Positions 20,566-29,433 are shown, counted from the first letter of the stretch. The stretch: 64,000 bases of DNA from Vreelandella neptunia (GCF_000712975.1 NZ_JHQL01000001.1:476625-540624); one strand, 5' to 3'. Program-made: numbers and translations. The notes: generated by a model from the letters alone, not told the origin.

Positions 20566-21882
20566 TTGGACACACGCTTCCCTTTTGTTGATTGGTTTCG
20601 TAACGCTTCCCCTTACATTAATGCCCACCGGGGACGAACCTTTGTCATCTTAATTGAGGGCGAAGCCATGGCGTCTGGCCGAGGAGAGCAGCTGATACAG
20701 GACTTAGCGCTGCTACACACCTTGGGCGTGCGGTTAGTCGTGGTGTTTGGTATTCGACCGCAGGTACACGAAGCGTTGACGACTGCTGGTGTCGAGCCAA
20801 CACGGGTGGATGGTCGCTGGGTAGCTGACCGAGCGGTGATGGCCCATGTGGAGCAGGTGGCAGCACATCAGCGGCTATGGTTAGAAGCACGGCTTTCTTT
20901 AGGCCTGCCTAGCACGCCGCTGCACGGGGTGGAGCTAAGCGTAATTTCTGGCAACTTGGTGACCGCCAAGCCCCTTGGTGTACGTGAAGGCGTCGATTTT
21001 GACCACAGCGGTGAAGTGCGTCGTGTGCGCGCGAGTGCCATTGAAGGGCTGCTGGAAAAAGGCTCTCTGGTGTTGCTGCCACCGCTTGGCTTTTCCAGTA
21101 CGGGTGAAGTGTTTGATTTAGATGCCTCAGAAGTGGCGCAACATGCTGCCGTCGCGTTGAAAGCGGATAAGCTCATTCTATTAGGCGAATCAGAAGGGCT
21201 TGAAGACGAGCAGGGCGCACTATTACGCCAGCTTTCTCCGGCAGAAGCCGAACCGCGACTGCAACAGGCGTTGCCGGGTAGTGAGCTGGCCCGCCACTTG
21301 AACGCCGCCTGCACAGCGGCCCGAGAAGGGGTGGCGCGCACCCACCTGCTTTCTTGGCGTAACCACGATGCCCTGTTAGGGGAGTTATTCACTCGCGACG
21401 GCGTTGGGACCATGATCACCCAGCACCGCTACGAGCAGCTGCGCCCGGCCACATTAAACGATGTCGCTGGTCTGCTAGAGCTGCTGGAGCCGCTTGAGCG
21501 ACGGGGCATGTTGGTAGCTCGTTCGCGGGAGCGGTTAGAGCACGAAATTGACGATTACATGGTCATTGAACGTGATGGCATGGTGATTGGCTGTGCCGCG
21601 CTGCATGTTTTCCCTGACACCACGGTGGGGGAAATGGCCTGTGTCGCCGTGCACGGCAACTATCGCGGCGGTGAGCGCGGCGAGCGCTTGGTGGAAGCAT
21701 TAGAGCGACGCGCCCGCCAGCGTGGGCTGACCGAAATGTTTGTACTGACGACGCACACGGCCCATTGGTTTGTCGAACATGGTTTCCACTCGGCAAGCTT
21801 AGATGACCTACCGCCGTTAAAACGTGAAGCCTATAACCACGCCCGAAAATCCAAGGTGCTGGTCAAGACGCTAACGCGATAG
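20566..21882 (+). CDS. argA: N-acetylglutamate synthase ArgA
   Basis: Catalyses the first step of arginine synthesis, acetyl-CoA plus glutamate to N-acetylglutamate. The N-terminal amino-acid-kinase-like domain (residues 1-290; FVILIEGEAMASG, LGVRLVVVFGIRPQ) is the regulatory arginine-binding part. The C-terminal GNAT domain (about 293-438) shows the acetyl-CoA loop near MACVAVHGNYRGGERGERL and the ending THTAHWFVEHGF. The start is the TTG at 20566, supported by GGAGAG 7 nt upstream and by the family-typical beginning FVDWFRNASPYINAHRG; no suitable ATG exists. The length of 438 aa is normal. Confidence 0.95.
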   Translation: MDTRFPFVDWFRNASPYINAHRGRTFVILIEGEAMASGRGEQLIQDLALLHTLGVRLVVVFGIRPQVHEALTTAGVEPTRVDGRWVADRAVMAHVEQVAAHQRLWLEARLSLGLPSTPLHGVELSVISGNLVTAKPLGVREGVDFDHSGEVRRVRASAIEGLLEKGSLVLLPPLGFSSTGEVFDLDASEVAQHAAVALKADKLILLGESEGLEDEQGALLRQLSPAEAEPRLQQALPGSELARHLNAACTAAREGVARTHLLSWRNHDALLGELFTRDGVGTMITQHRYEQLRPATLNDVAGLLELLEPLERRGMLVARSRERLEHEIDDYMVIERDGMVIGCAALHVFPDTTVGEMACVAVHGNYRGGERGERLVEALERRARQRGLTEMFVLTTHTAHWFVEHGFHSASLDDLPPLKREAYNHARKSKVLVKTLTR

Positions 21883-21940
21883 CAAAATGTGGATAGTAGT
21901 GTAGTTGTCGCACATGGTTACTACTTAAGTAGAAAGCTAA

Positions 21941-21964
21941 GAAGGGCGGCTTGGCCGCCCTTTT
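21941..21964 (+). terminator. Terminator between argA and the converging SDR gene
   Basis: A 9-bp GC-rich stem (AAGGGCGGC with GCCGCCCTT) and a tiny loop followed by TTTT. The arrangement with complementary A and T flanks allows it to serve both convergent genes. Confidence 0.85.
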
Positions 21965-21977
21965 GATAACTAATGTC

Positions 21978-22832
21978 TCAGGTATTCAAAATAACGCCGC
22001 CGTTTAAGTGCAGCGTCTGACCGCTCATATAAGACGACTCTTCACTGGCAAGATACACATACGCTGGGCCAATTTCACTCGGTTGGCCGGGGCGCTTCAT
22101 AGGCACTTGCCCGCCAAAATTGGCGACCTTCTCTTCATCAAAGCTGGCGGGAATTAGCGGTGTCCAGATAGGCCCAGGAGCCACGGCATTAACTCGAATA
22201 CCTCTATCCATTAACGACATCGCCATGGACCGCACAAATCCCTGAATGGCGCCCTTCGTGGCGGTGTAATCAATCAGCGTGTCGTTGCCTTTAAAAGCGT
22301 TGATTGAGGAGGTGGAGATAATGGTATCGCCATTGTTTAGGTGAGGCAGCGCCGCTTTAGTGAGGTAAAAATGACTGAACACATTGGTTTGAAACGTGCG
22401 CAGTAGCTGGTCATCAGGAATATCCGTGACATCGTCCCAGTCATACTGCTCAGCGGCGTTATGAACCACCACATTGAACTTGCCAAATGCTTGTAGGGTG
22501 CGTTCAACAATGTCGCGACAAAAAGCCGGTTCTGCCACATCACCTTGCAGTACCAGGCAGCGTCGTCCTTCTGCTTCTACTAAGCGTTTGGTGTCTTCGG
22601 CATCTTTAGGCTCTTTAAGGTGCACGATAACACTATCAGCACCTTCACGGGCGTAATGCACCGCCACAGCTCTACCAATACCGCTGTCGCCACCAGTAAT
22701 AATGGCAATTTTATCTAACAACTTATCGGCACCGCGATAGCTTTCGCGAATATACTCCGGCGTTGGTTGCATTGCATGTTCAGCGCCAGGCTGTTGATTC
22801 TGATGCTGCGGGGGTTGCTGTTGATCGCTCAT
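21978..22832 (-). CDS. SDR-family oxidoreductase (YghA-like)
   Basis: A short-chain dehydrogenase of about 284 aa with a Gln/Pro-rich N-terminal extension. The NAD(P) loop is IITGGDSGIGRAVAVHYAREGAD in pieces, followed by the catalytic triad region: Ser in IISTSSINAFKG, then YTATKGAIQGF (Tyr and Lys). The C-terminal substrate-loop motif is VNAVAPGPIWTPLIPASF. This subgroup (E. coli YghA, Bacillus YhxC/YhdG-like) is often linked to general stress. The ATG at 22832 has AGGAG 10 nt upstream, so the frame's earlier codons are not used. Confidence 0.9.
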   Translation of the reverse strand: MSDQQQPPQHQNQQPGAEHAMQPTPEYIRESYRGADKLLDKIAIITGGDSGIGRAVAVHYAREGADSVIVHLKEPKDAEDTKRLVEAEGRRCLVLQGDVAEPAFCRDIVERTLQAFGKFNVVVHNAAEQYDWDDVTDIPDDQLLRTFQTNVFSHFYLTKAALPHLNNGDTIISTSSINAFKGNDTLIDYTATKGAIQGFVRSMAMSLMDRGIRVNAVAPGPIWTPLIPASFDEEKVANFGGQVPMKRPGQPSEIGPAYVYLASEESSYMSGQTLHLNGGVILNT

Positions 22833-23350
22833 GTGCGTCCACTCCTTTGTTGGCACAGATGGGTTGGTATTGCTTTTAAAGCTAGCCTATTAAAAAGCTG
22901 CGAAATTGAAAGAGCATAAGGGATTACTTATATGTATTTACATTTGCGTGTTTACATTTACGCATTTACATTTTTAAGAGTTTGATGGCTCACCTATAAG
23001 GGCTTAATCACGCCATTACTAACGTAGACCAATGACGCAAGGATGGGCAAATGATAGCCAAGAGGTTAGGTAATTAGGTGGTTGGATCGTTAGATAAAAA
23101 TGCGGATAGTAAACGTTAATAAACTCAGTTTAAATTTTAAATCAGGCATTGTTAATGATGCGCTGCTGTCACAAGTGGCTGTTTTGACGGTTTTATAAAC
23201 TGAGGCGTGGCGAGATCGGTTGGGGAGAGTAGTGCTGGGCTGTGGCAAGTAAACGACAAGCGACTATAGTGTATAAACCTATTCACATCCCTTGGCACGC
23301 AAGGCTGTAGGGCGACTACCAAGCAGGGCTGCCAAGTAGTAGGAGGTAAT
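22833..23350. other. Intergenic region, about 520 bp, AT-rich
   Basis: No gene is recognised. It holds a three-copy 14-bp repeat at 22937-22973 and a CTATAGT element at 23264-23270 that could be the -10 of the small ORF at 23351. The rest shows only general AT-richness. Confidence 0.5.
22937..22973. repeat. TTTACATTT motif, three copies at 14-bp spacing
   Basis: TTTACATTT begins at 22937, 22951 and 22965, separated by GCGTG- and ACGCA-type linkers. The exact 14-bp period is not a full helical-turn multiple, and no regulator is recognised. Confidence 0.85.
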
Positions 23351-23488
23351 ATGCAACAACCTGATAAAGACGATCAGAAGAAAGATCAGCGCGACGATCA
23401 CCACGATGATGCCAACCCAATGCCCGACACGCACCATGTCAATCCTGATGGCGATGATAAGCCGTCTCCCAAGAAGTCTACTTCCTAA
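23351..23488 (+). CDS. Small very hydrophilic protein, 45 aa
   Basis: A 45-codon ORF with a perfect AGGAGG at 23341-23346, 4 nt before the ATG, and a strong bidirectional terminator 13 bp after the stop. The product begins MQQPDKDDQKKDQRDD and is rich in Asp, Lys, Pro and His (for instance DDHHDDANPMPDTHH), with no hydrophobic core, so it is likely disordered. No family is recognised. A CTATAGT element about 80 bp upstream matches one before the downstream stress-type operon, which suggests common control. Its signals make it more likely a real gene than its length alone would. Confidence 0.72.
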   Translation: MQQPDKDDQKKDQRDDHHDDANPMPDTHHVNPDGDDKPSPKKSTS

Positions 23489-23501
23489 TTGATTGTTTTT
23501 A

Positions 23502-23546
23502 CCTATAAAAAGGGTGCTACTAATAAGTGGCACCCTTTTTTATAGG
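23502..23546. terminator. Bidirectional terminator after the 45-aa ORF
   Basis: Arms CCTATAAAAAGGGTGC (23502-23517) and the near-complement ending ATAGG at 23546 pair with one bulged T. The A and T tracts are inside the stem on both sides, so it can act in both directions. Confidence 0.85.
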
Positions 23547-23663
23547 AATAGGTTGTTAATTAATGTCTGTATTTTTAAAAAGTTTTTATTTTAATTTAAA
23601 TTGCAGGGTTGATTGATATTTGTTTGGTTTTTCAGGTTTATTTGATAATCCGGCTGCTTTAAA

Positions 23664-23691
23664 TTGAAAGCTAAAGGTAGCCCGCTATAGT
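23664..23691 (+). promoter_or_regulatory. Putative promoter of the YqjD/holin/DUF3618-like operon
   Basis: TTGAAA (23664-23669), a 16-bp spacer and TATAGT (23686-23691), preceded by C to give CTATAGT, about 50 bp before the ATG at 23744. CTATAGT is compatible with both sigma-70 and sigma-S forms. Confidence 0.5.
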
Positions 23692-23743
23692 TTTGGAGGA
23701 TAGATCATTTTCGAAGAGAGTAAACGACACGGAGGATGTCATT

Positions 23744-24232
23744 ATGACCGAACAAGGAAAGCATCACCCTTCACATGATTACGATTCGCTTAAACAAAAA
23801 GGCCAAGAGAGCGCTGCAGAGATAAAAGATGCCGCAGAGCAGCAGGCGGAAAATGCGTTTGCTCAACAGCGCGAGAGCGCAGCCGAACAAACCAAAATAG
23901 TAAGTGCTGTGTTCCAGAAGGCTGCGGACGAATTTGATCGCCAGAAACAGCCATTTTGCTCACAGCAGACAAGAAGGCTTGCCCAAAAAGTAGACCGCTT
24001 TTCGCAAACGATGCGCGACAAGGATCTGCATGGGCTATGTAAAGAAGCAGAAAACTACGGAAGAAAAGAGCCAGCCCTATTTATCGGTGGCGCTATTGCC
24101 GCGGGTTTTTTGGTCACGCGTTTTCTGCGCAGCTCTTCAACCCATTCTGATACAGCTAATTCACATGCTGCTAATAACGGCTCTCAGCATCAAGCCGGCG
24201 AACACAATGCTGTGCAGTCAAACCGCGTTTAA
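23744..24232 (+). CDS. YqjD/ElaB-like stress membrane protein (hypothetical)
   Basis: A 162-aa protein whose first 100 residues are a charged amphipathic helix region (SLKQKGQESAAEIKDAAEQQ, then FSQTMRDKDLHGLCKEAENYG), followed by one membrane helix, PALFIGGAIAAGFLVTRFLR (about 114-133), and a polar Ser/Asn/His tail. The layout resembles YqjD/ElaB-type inner-membrane proteins. The ATG at 23744 has GGAGG 8 nt upstream; the longer frame from a TTG at 23693 lies upstream of the ribosome site. It is the first gene of three. Confidence 0.78.
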   Translation: MTEQGKHHPSHDYDSLKQKGQESAAEIKDAAEQQAENAFAQQRESAAEQTKIVSAVFQKAADEFDRQKQPFCSQQTRRLAQKVDRFSQTMRDKDLHGLCKEAENYGRKEPALFIGGAIAAGFLVTRFLRSSSTHSDTANSHAANNGSQHQAGEHNAVQSNRV

Positions 24233-24273
24233 CGCAGAGCCATAGGCTAAAAATTGTATGCGGGAGATACAGA

Positions 24274-24702
24274 ATGGATTCAGATAGCAAAACGACCGGT
24301 TCAGTCGGTTCGCTACTCTCAACGCTACTCAATGAGATAACCGCTTTAGTGCGTGGCGAAGCGGAACTAGCCAAAGCCGAAATGTCTGAAAAGACCCATC
24401 AAGCCATGGCGGGTGTTGCGGCAATAGCACTCGCTGGTGCAGTGCTACTTGGTGGTTTTTTAACCCTGCTGGCGGCGGTAGTGCTGCTTTTAAATGAGGT
24501 ACTGCCTCCGGAAACTAGCCCGTGGATTTCTGCCGTTATTGTAGGTGCTGTTGTTACGCTGATCGGTGCATTAATGCTGAAGGCGGGGCTAAGCAAGGTG
24601 AGTGTCCAAGGGCTAATGCCTAATCGCACCATTAATAGTCTGCGTAATGACAAAGCGCTTTCTAAAGAACATCAGCGTCACGTCAAGGAGGAGGTGAAAT
24701 GA
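24274..24702 (+). CDS. Phage-holin-family (YqjE-like) membrane protein
   Basis: A 142-aa protein of the holin_X/YqjE superfamily. The N-terminal amphipathic stretch (SLLSTLLNEITALVRGEAELAKAEMSEK) is the family signature, read in pieces over residues 10-40, followed by two membrane helices (about 48-75 and 85-108). Despite the family name such proteins in this context are not phage lysis genes; they accompany YqjD/DUF3618 genes. It overlaps the next gene by 4 bp. Confidence 0.83.
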   Translation: MDSDSKTTGSVGSLLSTLLNEITALVRGEAELAKAEMSEKTHQAMAGVAAIALAGAVLLGGFLTLLAAVVLLLNEVLPPETSPWISAVIVGAVVTLIGALMLKAGLSKVSVQGLMPNRTINSLRNDKALSKEHQRHVKEEVK

Positions 24703-25865
24703 GCGACCATAATCAGCATCGACATCCCGATGATATTGAAAAAGATATTCATCAATCGCGCGAACGGCTTGATTCTACGCTGCATAAAATTGAAGAGCGA
24801 TTTTCGCCCGATCAACTGCTACACACCACTTATGACTATCTCCGCCAAGGCGGTGCCAACGAGTTTTTTTCCAACCTGGGAACGACCATTAAGCAAAACC
24901 CTGTGCCGGTACTGCTCACCGGAGCTGGGCTTGGCTGGTTAATGTTGCGCCAAAGTAACCCACAGGCTGAAACACCGCGCTACGCAACTAATGTTCATGC
25001 TACCTCGGAGTCTTTAGAGCAGCCTGCTGCAGTGGCTCAACACTCGTATTCTTCTCAGCCCCCTTATTCTCAGAACCCTTACCCTCAAGGCCCTGAGACT
25101 AATCAGGGAGTGGGACACAATCATAATAATGGTGAGCAGGATAATGGCAGCCGAATGCAGCAGGCGAAAGAGAGCGCCCAGCATATTGGCCATAGTGCTA
25201 AAGGCGCAGCGCACCATCTAAGCGAAAAAGCCCAACAGAAGGGAGGTCGTATGCACGATTCCATCTCTCATGCCCAACAAGGGGCTCATGAACGCTTTGA
25301 CCATATAAAGGAGCGTGCCCATCAAGCTAGCAACACCTCATCGGACTTTATTCAAGAGCACCCGGTGGTAGTGGCAGCGCTAGGGTTTGCACTGGGGGCA
25401 GCGTTGGCAGGCATTTGCCCATCCACCCGTAAAGAAGATGAATACTTAGGTAAGTATCGCGACCAAGTGGTGAAAAAAGCAGCTGATGCAGGCGAAGAGC
25501 AAGTGGATAACGCCCAGCAAGCGATTCATGAAAAAACCGAATCAATAAAGCAGCCTGCCGAAAAGCAAGAGTCGCCATATAGCACGCCTACTGCTGATGA
25601 AAGTGCTTCAACCATCAGTGCCTCAAGTACAGGTGCTTTAAATAGCAGTCCTTCAACGGCGAACCCTTCAACGGCGAACCCTTCAACGACGAACCCTTCA
25701 ACGACAGATGTTACTAGTGGACATACGCCTAGCAAACCTTCTGTGAATGAAGGCGTGGCTACCAATAGGCCAAAGGTGCCAAGCACGCAGCCGGGGCTAG
25801 CAGGTTCTAATACGCCTTCTGGGAATATCCAAGGTAATGACACTAACCTACCACCGCGGCCATAA
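24699..25865 (+). CDS. DUF3618-domain protein with a long repetitive tail
   Basis: The N-terminal DUF3618 motif is DIEKDIHQSRERLDSTLHKIE (about residues 8-30), then a hydrophobic patch around residues 65-90 (VPVLLTGAGLGWLMLRQ). A low-complexity region follows, then a charged amphipathic helix and a second hydrophobic helix (VVVAALGFALGAALAGI, near 226-243), and finally a Ser/Thr/Asn/Pro tail containing NPSTA/NPSTT repeats. The membrane association is inferred. At 388 aa it is longer than most DUF3618 proteins. Third gene of the operon, overlapping the second by 4 bp. Confidence 0.82.
   Translation: MSDHNQHRHPDDIEKDIHQSRERLDSTLHKIEERFSPDQLLHTTYDYLRQGGANEFFSNLGTTIKQNPVPVLLTGAGLGWLMLRQSNPQAETPRYATNVHATSESLEQPAAVAQHSYSSQPPYSQNPYPQGPETNQGVGHNHNNGEQDNGSRMQQAKESAQHIGHSAKGAAHHLSEKAQQKGGRMHDSISHAQQGAHERFDHIKERAHQASNTSSDFIQEHPVVVAALGFALGAALAGICPSTRKEDEYLGKYRDQVVKKAADAGEEQVDNAQQAIHEKTESIKQPAEKQESPYSTPTADESASTISASSTGALNSSPSTANPSTANPSTTNPSTTDVTSGHTPSKPSVNEGVATNRPKVPSTQPGLAGSNTPSGNIQGNDTNLPPRP
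25650..25705 (+). repeat. 15-bp coding tandem repeat (NPSTA/NPSTT)
   Basis: Three full and one partial 15-bp units (CCTTCAACGGCGAAC and variants) encode NPSTA, NPSTA, NPSTT, NPSTT. The period is a multiple of three, so copy-number change would keep the frame. Confidence 0.92.
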
Positions 25866-25903
25866 CGAAACGCCGCAGACGCGGTAAGCGTGCTGGTTAG
25901 AAG

Positions 25904-25930
25904 CGGCGCTACTTTTTGTAGCGCCGTTTT
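25904..25930. terminator. Terminator overlapping the xseA stop
   Basis: CGGCGCTAC (25904-25912), a T5 loop, GTAGCGCCG (25918-25926), then TTTT. It lies 39 bp after the DUF3618 gene and inside the last codons of the converging xseA. Confidence 0.82.
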
Positions 25931-27252
25931 ACTTCCACGTTTAGCCTGCCTTCACCCAGCCGTAGCGAGAGCTTCTGGCCTGGCACGGTGTCTTCTGCCC
26001 GACGGATAACATGGCCCTTTTCATCCTGGGCAATGGCATAGCCGCGCCCCAATACTGCAAGCGGGCTGATGGCATTTAGCTCACGGGCAGCACTACTCAA
26101 GCGTGCCTGACGTACTTCCAACGCTCGCTGCATAGCGCTGGCTAAACGGCGCTGAAGCTGGCTAATATGCTCTTGTTCTGCACGGTGCAGGCGCGCCATA
26201 TCTTGGCTGGCTAAGCGCTTGCTTAACTGCGTGACCCGCGCTTGCTGCTGCTGAACGCTTTGCTGCATGGCGCGCTGCAGCCGTTGATAAAGGGCGGTAA
26301 CGTGTTGCCGCTGGCGGTCAAGCTGTTCGCCAGGATGGCGAAGCCGGGCACGCAAGGTATCCAGCCGTTGGCTATCGCGCTCTAAGCGTGCCTGCATGGC
26401 ACGACGTAAGCGGTTTTCTAGCTGAGACAATTGGTGCTTTAGCGCTTTTTGGTCAGGCACTAAACGCTCGGCCGCCGCTGACGGGGTAGGGGCACGCATA
26501 TCCGCAGCGAAATCCGCTAGGGTGACATCCACTTCGTGACCCACCGCTGACATCACCGGCAAACGGGAGTGAAAAATCGCCCGTGCTAGATGCTCGTTAT
26601 TAAACGCCCACAAATCCTCTAAGCTACCGCCGCCACGGGTGATTAGCACCACGTCCTGGTCAGGGTCTAAGCGTGCCTGTCGGTTTAATAACCCCAGTGC
26701 AGAAATCATTGCAGGGGCGGCCTCGGCACCTTGTACGGGCACCGGAATCAACGTGACATCCGCCAGGGGCCAGCGCGCCGCCAGCACCGCCAACACATCG
26801 CGAATGGCCGCGCCGCTGGTAGAGCTTAAAATCAAAATCTTGCGGGGCGGAAAGGGCAGTGAACGAGCATTGGCAAACATGCCTTCGCTTTCCAATTGCA
26901 CTTTTAGGCGCTCATATGCCGCCAGTAGCTCCCCTAAGCCTGCCGCCTGCACGGCCTCGGCAATCAGCTGATAGTCGCCGCGCGGTTCGAACAGCGAGAC
27001 GCGCCCGCGTAGTTTTACCTGATCGCCATCGCGCATGGGGGCGGCAACAAACCTCGCCCGCTGGCGAAATAGTGCACAGCGAATTTGCGCGCGGTCATCC
27101 TTCAACGTGAAGTAAATATGCCCAGAGGCCGGGCGAGAAACGTTCGAAAGCTCGCCTTCCACCCATACCTCACCCATGTTTCGCTCTAGCGCTTTGCGAG
27201 CCTTGAGATTGAGTTCGCTGACTGAGAAGATGGCGGTGTTTGAGGCGGTCAT
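25909..27252 (-). CDS. xseA: Exodeoxyribonuclease VII large subunit
   Basis: The catalytic subunit that degrades single-stranded DNA with XseB. The N-terminal OB fold (FSVSELNLKARKALE, then VWVEGELSNVSRPASGHIYFTLKD in pieces) binds DNA. The catalytic domain contains GAAIRDVLAVLAARWP, the conserved VLITRGGGSLEDLWAFN and SAVGHEVDVTLADFAAD motifs, and a long C-terminal coiled coil (about 265-390). The length of 447 aa is normal. In many gammaproteobacteria xseA is divergent from guaB; here a phosphate transport pair lies between them. Confidence 0.96.
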   Translation of the reverse strand: MTASNTAIFSVSELNLKARKALERNMGEVWVEGELSNVSRPASGHIYFTLKDDRAQIRCALFRQRARFVAAPMRDGDQVKLRGRVSLFEPRGDYQLIAEAVQAAGLGELLAAYERLKVQLESEGMFANARSLPFPPRKILILSSTSGAAIRDVLAVLAARWPLADVTLIPVPVQGAEAAPAMISALGLLNRQARLDPDQDVVLITRGGGSLEDLWAFNNEHLARAIFHSRLPVMSAVGHEVDVTLADFAADMRAPTPSAAAERLVPDQKALKHQLSQLENRLRRAMQARLERDSQRLDTLRARLRHPGEQLDRQRQHVTALYQRLQRAMQQSVQQQQARVTQLSKRLASQDMARLHRAEQEHISQLQRRLASAMQRALEVRQARLSSAARELNAISPLAVLGRGYAIAQDEKGHVIRRAEDTVPGQKLSLRLGEGRLNVEVKRRYKK

Positions 27253-27401
27253 GGAGGCAGGTGTCGTCCAACGCTTGCGGTGCGATAGTCAGTGTTAGGG
27301 TGCAACCATTAGACAATACGCTAACCTGTCTCAGCAAACGTATTCGCCAGGGTGCTTAGGTTTGCAGCCGTGAGGCGAATGTTCACCGTTTTGTTTTGCA
27401 T

Positions 27402-27469
27402 TCGTCATCAAAGTGTCACATAACCGTGCTAAGTTGCTCGCCGACACAAAACTGTCATCAAAACGTCAT
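27402..27469 (+). promoter_or_regulatory. Two Pho boxes upstream of the Na/Pi transporter
   Basis: Two matches to the PhoB-binding pattern (CTGTCAT, 4 nt, CTGTCAC): TCGTCAT-CAAA-GTGTCAC at 27402-27419 and CTGTCAT-CAAA-ACGTCAT at 27452-27469. Both point towards nptA, whose ATG is 33 bp beyond the second. PhoB control is inferred. Confidence 0.75.
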
Positions 27470-27502
27470 ACATAGATTGTCCACCAACACGGCAGACCAC
27501 TT

Positions 27503-28702
27503 ATGTCGAATCTCGGACCTTCCACCGATCGTCCTGCTCTTGCTCGCGAGGTGCCGCGTGAGGTGCCCGCGTGGTTACGCGGTATTTATGCCGGCCTGTG
27601 CCTGTACCTGTTCCTGGCCGCACTTAACGTGCTGGGCGCGGGCCTGGGTACCTTTGGTAGCGACAGCGACCTTCTGACCCGCGCCTTCGCTTTTGGCGCG
27701 AACCCCTTTATTGCCTTGATGGCAGGGGTGTTGGTTACCATGGTCGTGCAGAGCTCGTCGTTCACCTCGGCGCTGATCGTCACCCTGGTGGCTAGCGGCG
27801 AGATGACCCTGGGCACTGCTGTTTTTGCCATTATGGGCGCCAATATCGGCACCGCCGTTACCGGTGTCATCGTGGCCCTGGCGAACGTGCGGATCAAGCG
27901 CAACTTCCGCCGCTCGTTCACCGCGGCGCTGATGCACGACTTATTCAATATTCTCACGGTTCTGCTGATCTTCCCGGTGGAGTGGCTGACGGGAATGTTC
28001 CATGAGAATGGTTACGGCATCTTTACACGGCTAGCCGGTTGGGTAGCGGAGCTGATTGGCTTGGAGGAAGTTGCCAAGCCCAGTAGTCCGATTAAGGTAA
28101 TCACTGCTCCCATTGTTGATGTCGCTAATTGGCTGGGGGCCTCCCTGATGCCCAGCGTGGCGGCTGCTGGCCTGTTCGTCGCGGGCTTAGGCCTGCTGCT
28201 GATGTTCGCAGCGCTGGTCTTTATGGTGAAGAATCTGCGCGGTGCGCTGCTGCGCCATATGGATGGCCTCTTCCGCACCTATTTCTTCCGTACCGATGCG
28301 CGGGCCTACGGGGTCGGGGTGGTGTCTACGGTGCTGGTGCAATCGAGTTCTATTACCAGCAGCCTGATGGTGCCCTTGGCGGGAGCGGGCGTGGTGCGCC
28401 TACGCCGAGTGCTACCCTTTATGATGGGGGCCAACCTGGGTACCACGATTACCAGCGTACTGGCGGCTACTGCTAATCCTATCGCTGCGGCGATGACGGT
28501 GGCGCTGTTTCACGTTATTTTTAACTTAACCGGTACCGCCATCTGGTGGCCGCTACGGGTGATTCCACTGCGCATTGCCACGTGGTATGGCCGCTTGGCT
28601 GGTAAGCAGATCCGCTACGCTTTTATGTTCCTGATTGGCGTATTCCTGGTGGTGCCGGTGGTCGGCATTACATTGACCGAATTATTCATGCGCCTGCGCT
28701 AA
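27503..28702 (+). CDS. Na/phosphate symporter (NptA / SLC34-like)
   Basis: A 399-aa inner-membrane transporter of the Na/Pi-cotransporter II family. Both inverted repeats with the QSSS signature are present: VVQSSSFTSALIVTLVASG with MGANIGTAVTGVIVAL, and LVQSSSITSSLMVPLAGAG with MGANLGTTITSVLAA. It lacks the C-terminal PhoU domain of some relatives; that domain is encoded by the next gene, 24 bp downstream. Two Pho boxes upstream suggest induction by phosphate limitation, complementary to the Pit system at 19,117. Confidence 0.92.
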   Translation: MSNLGPSTDRPALAREVPREVPAWLRGIYAGLCLYLFLAALNVLGAGLGTFGSDSDLLTRAFAFGANPFIALMAGVLVTMVVQSSSFTSALIVTLVASGEMTLGTAVFAIMGANIGTAVTGVIVALANVRIKRNFRRSFTAALMHDLFNILTVLLIFPVEWLTGMFHENGYGIFTRLAGWVAELIGLEEVAKPSSPIKVITAPIVDVANWLGASLMPSVAAAGLFVAGLGLLLMFAALVFMVKNLRGALLRHMDGLFRTYFFRTDARAYGVGVVSTVLVQSSSITSSLMVPLAGAGVVRLRRVLPFMMGANLGTTITSVLAATANPIAAAMTVALFHVIFNLTGTAIWWPLRVIPLRIATWYGRLAGKQIRYAFMFLIGVFLVVPVVGITLTELFMRLR

Positions 28703-28726
28703 GCGCGGCCAACCGAGGGGTTTCCC

Positions 28727-29413
28727 ATGTTTAAACAGCTTTATAGTGCGCTTACCTCGGAAACCAGCATCGATCAGGCCTACGCAGACCTGACCAAGAT
28801 GCTGGAGCATGGTGCTTGGATGTTCGCACGTGCCAACGAGGTGCTTTACAGCACAGTGCCTGCCGAAGACGTGCGGCAGCCGCTTTATCAGCGTGATGTG
28901 GCGGTCAACGAGCTTGAGCGCTCTATCCGCCGCAAGGTGTTGCGCCATCTGACCGTTAATCCCGGCCACGATGTGGCTATCTGCTTAGCGCTGATGAGTG
29001 TTGCAAAAGATGCCGAGCGCATTGGCGATTACTGTAAAAACGTCTTTGAAGTTGGCGCTTTTTACAGTGAAGGCTTTCACGTAGATCATTATCAAAAGCC
29101 CTTGGATAAGATCTCCGAGCGTTTATCTGGGCTGTTCAAAGAGCTCATCGCGGCTACACGAGACTCAAACGAAGCCCAAGCTCACCGTATTATCACAGCT
29201 ACCCGCGACATCGGCGGAATCTGCGATGACCTCATCGAAGCGCTGCTGGGTGAAGAAGAGGCGGTTGAGTTTCATGAGGCCGTGGCGTATTCGCTGTTGG
29301 CGCGCCACTACAAGCGGGTTTCTTCCCACTTGGCCAATATTGCCACAGCGGTGACTGGGCGTTTGGAGGATCTGGACTTTCCCAGCGAGGCCGATGACCG
29401 CGCGCTAGATTAA
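28727..29413 (+). CDS. PhoU-domain protein partner of NptA
   Basis: A 228-aa all-helical protein with the PhoU metal-site pattern: the ALMSVAKDAERIGDYCKNVFE helix (E/D-x3-R-x-x-D type) in the first repeat and LLARHYKRVSSHLANIATAV in the second. It probably gates or regulates the symporter encoded upstream, with which it forms an operon. The start has GAGGGG upstream of ATG 28727. Confidence 0.88.
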   Translation: MFKQLYSALTSETSIDQAYADLTKMLEHGAWMFARANEVLYSTVPAEDVRQPLYQRDVAVNELERSIRRKVLRHLTVNPGHDVAICLALMSVAKDAERIGDYCKNVFEVGAFYSEGFHVDHYQKPLDKISERLSGLFKELIAATRDSNEAQAHRIITATRDIGGICDDLIEALLGEEEAVEFHEAVAYSLLARHYKRVSSHLANIATAVTGRLEDLDFPSEADDRALD

Positions 29414-29433
29414 CGTCGCCTAGGTTGAAAAAG

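Noticed and set aside
24274..24702. Prophage remnant suggested by a holin-family protein
   Set aside because: The holin_X/YqjE family is a common chromosomal stress gene beside YqjD and DUF3618 proteins; no other phage gene is nearby.
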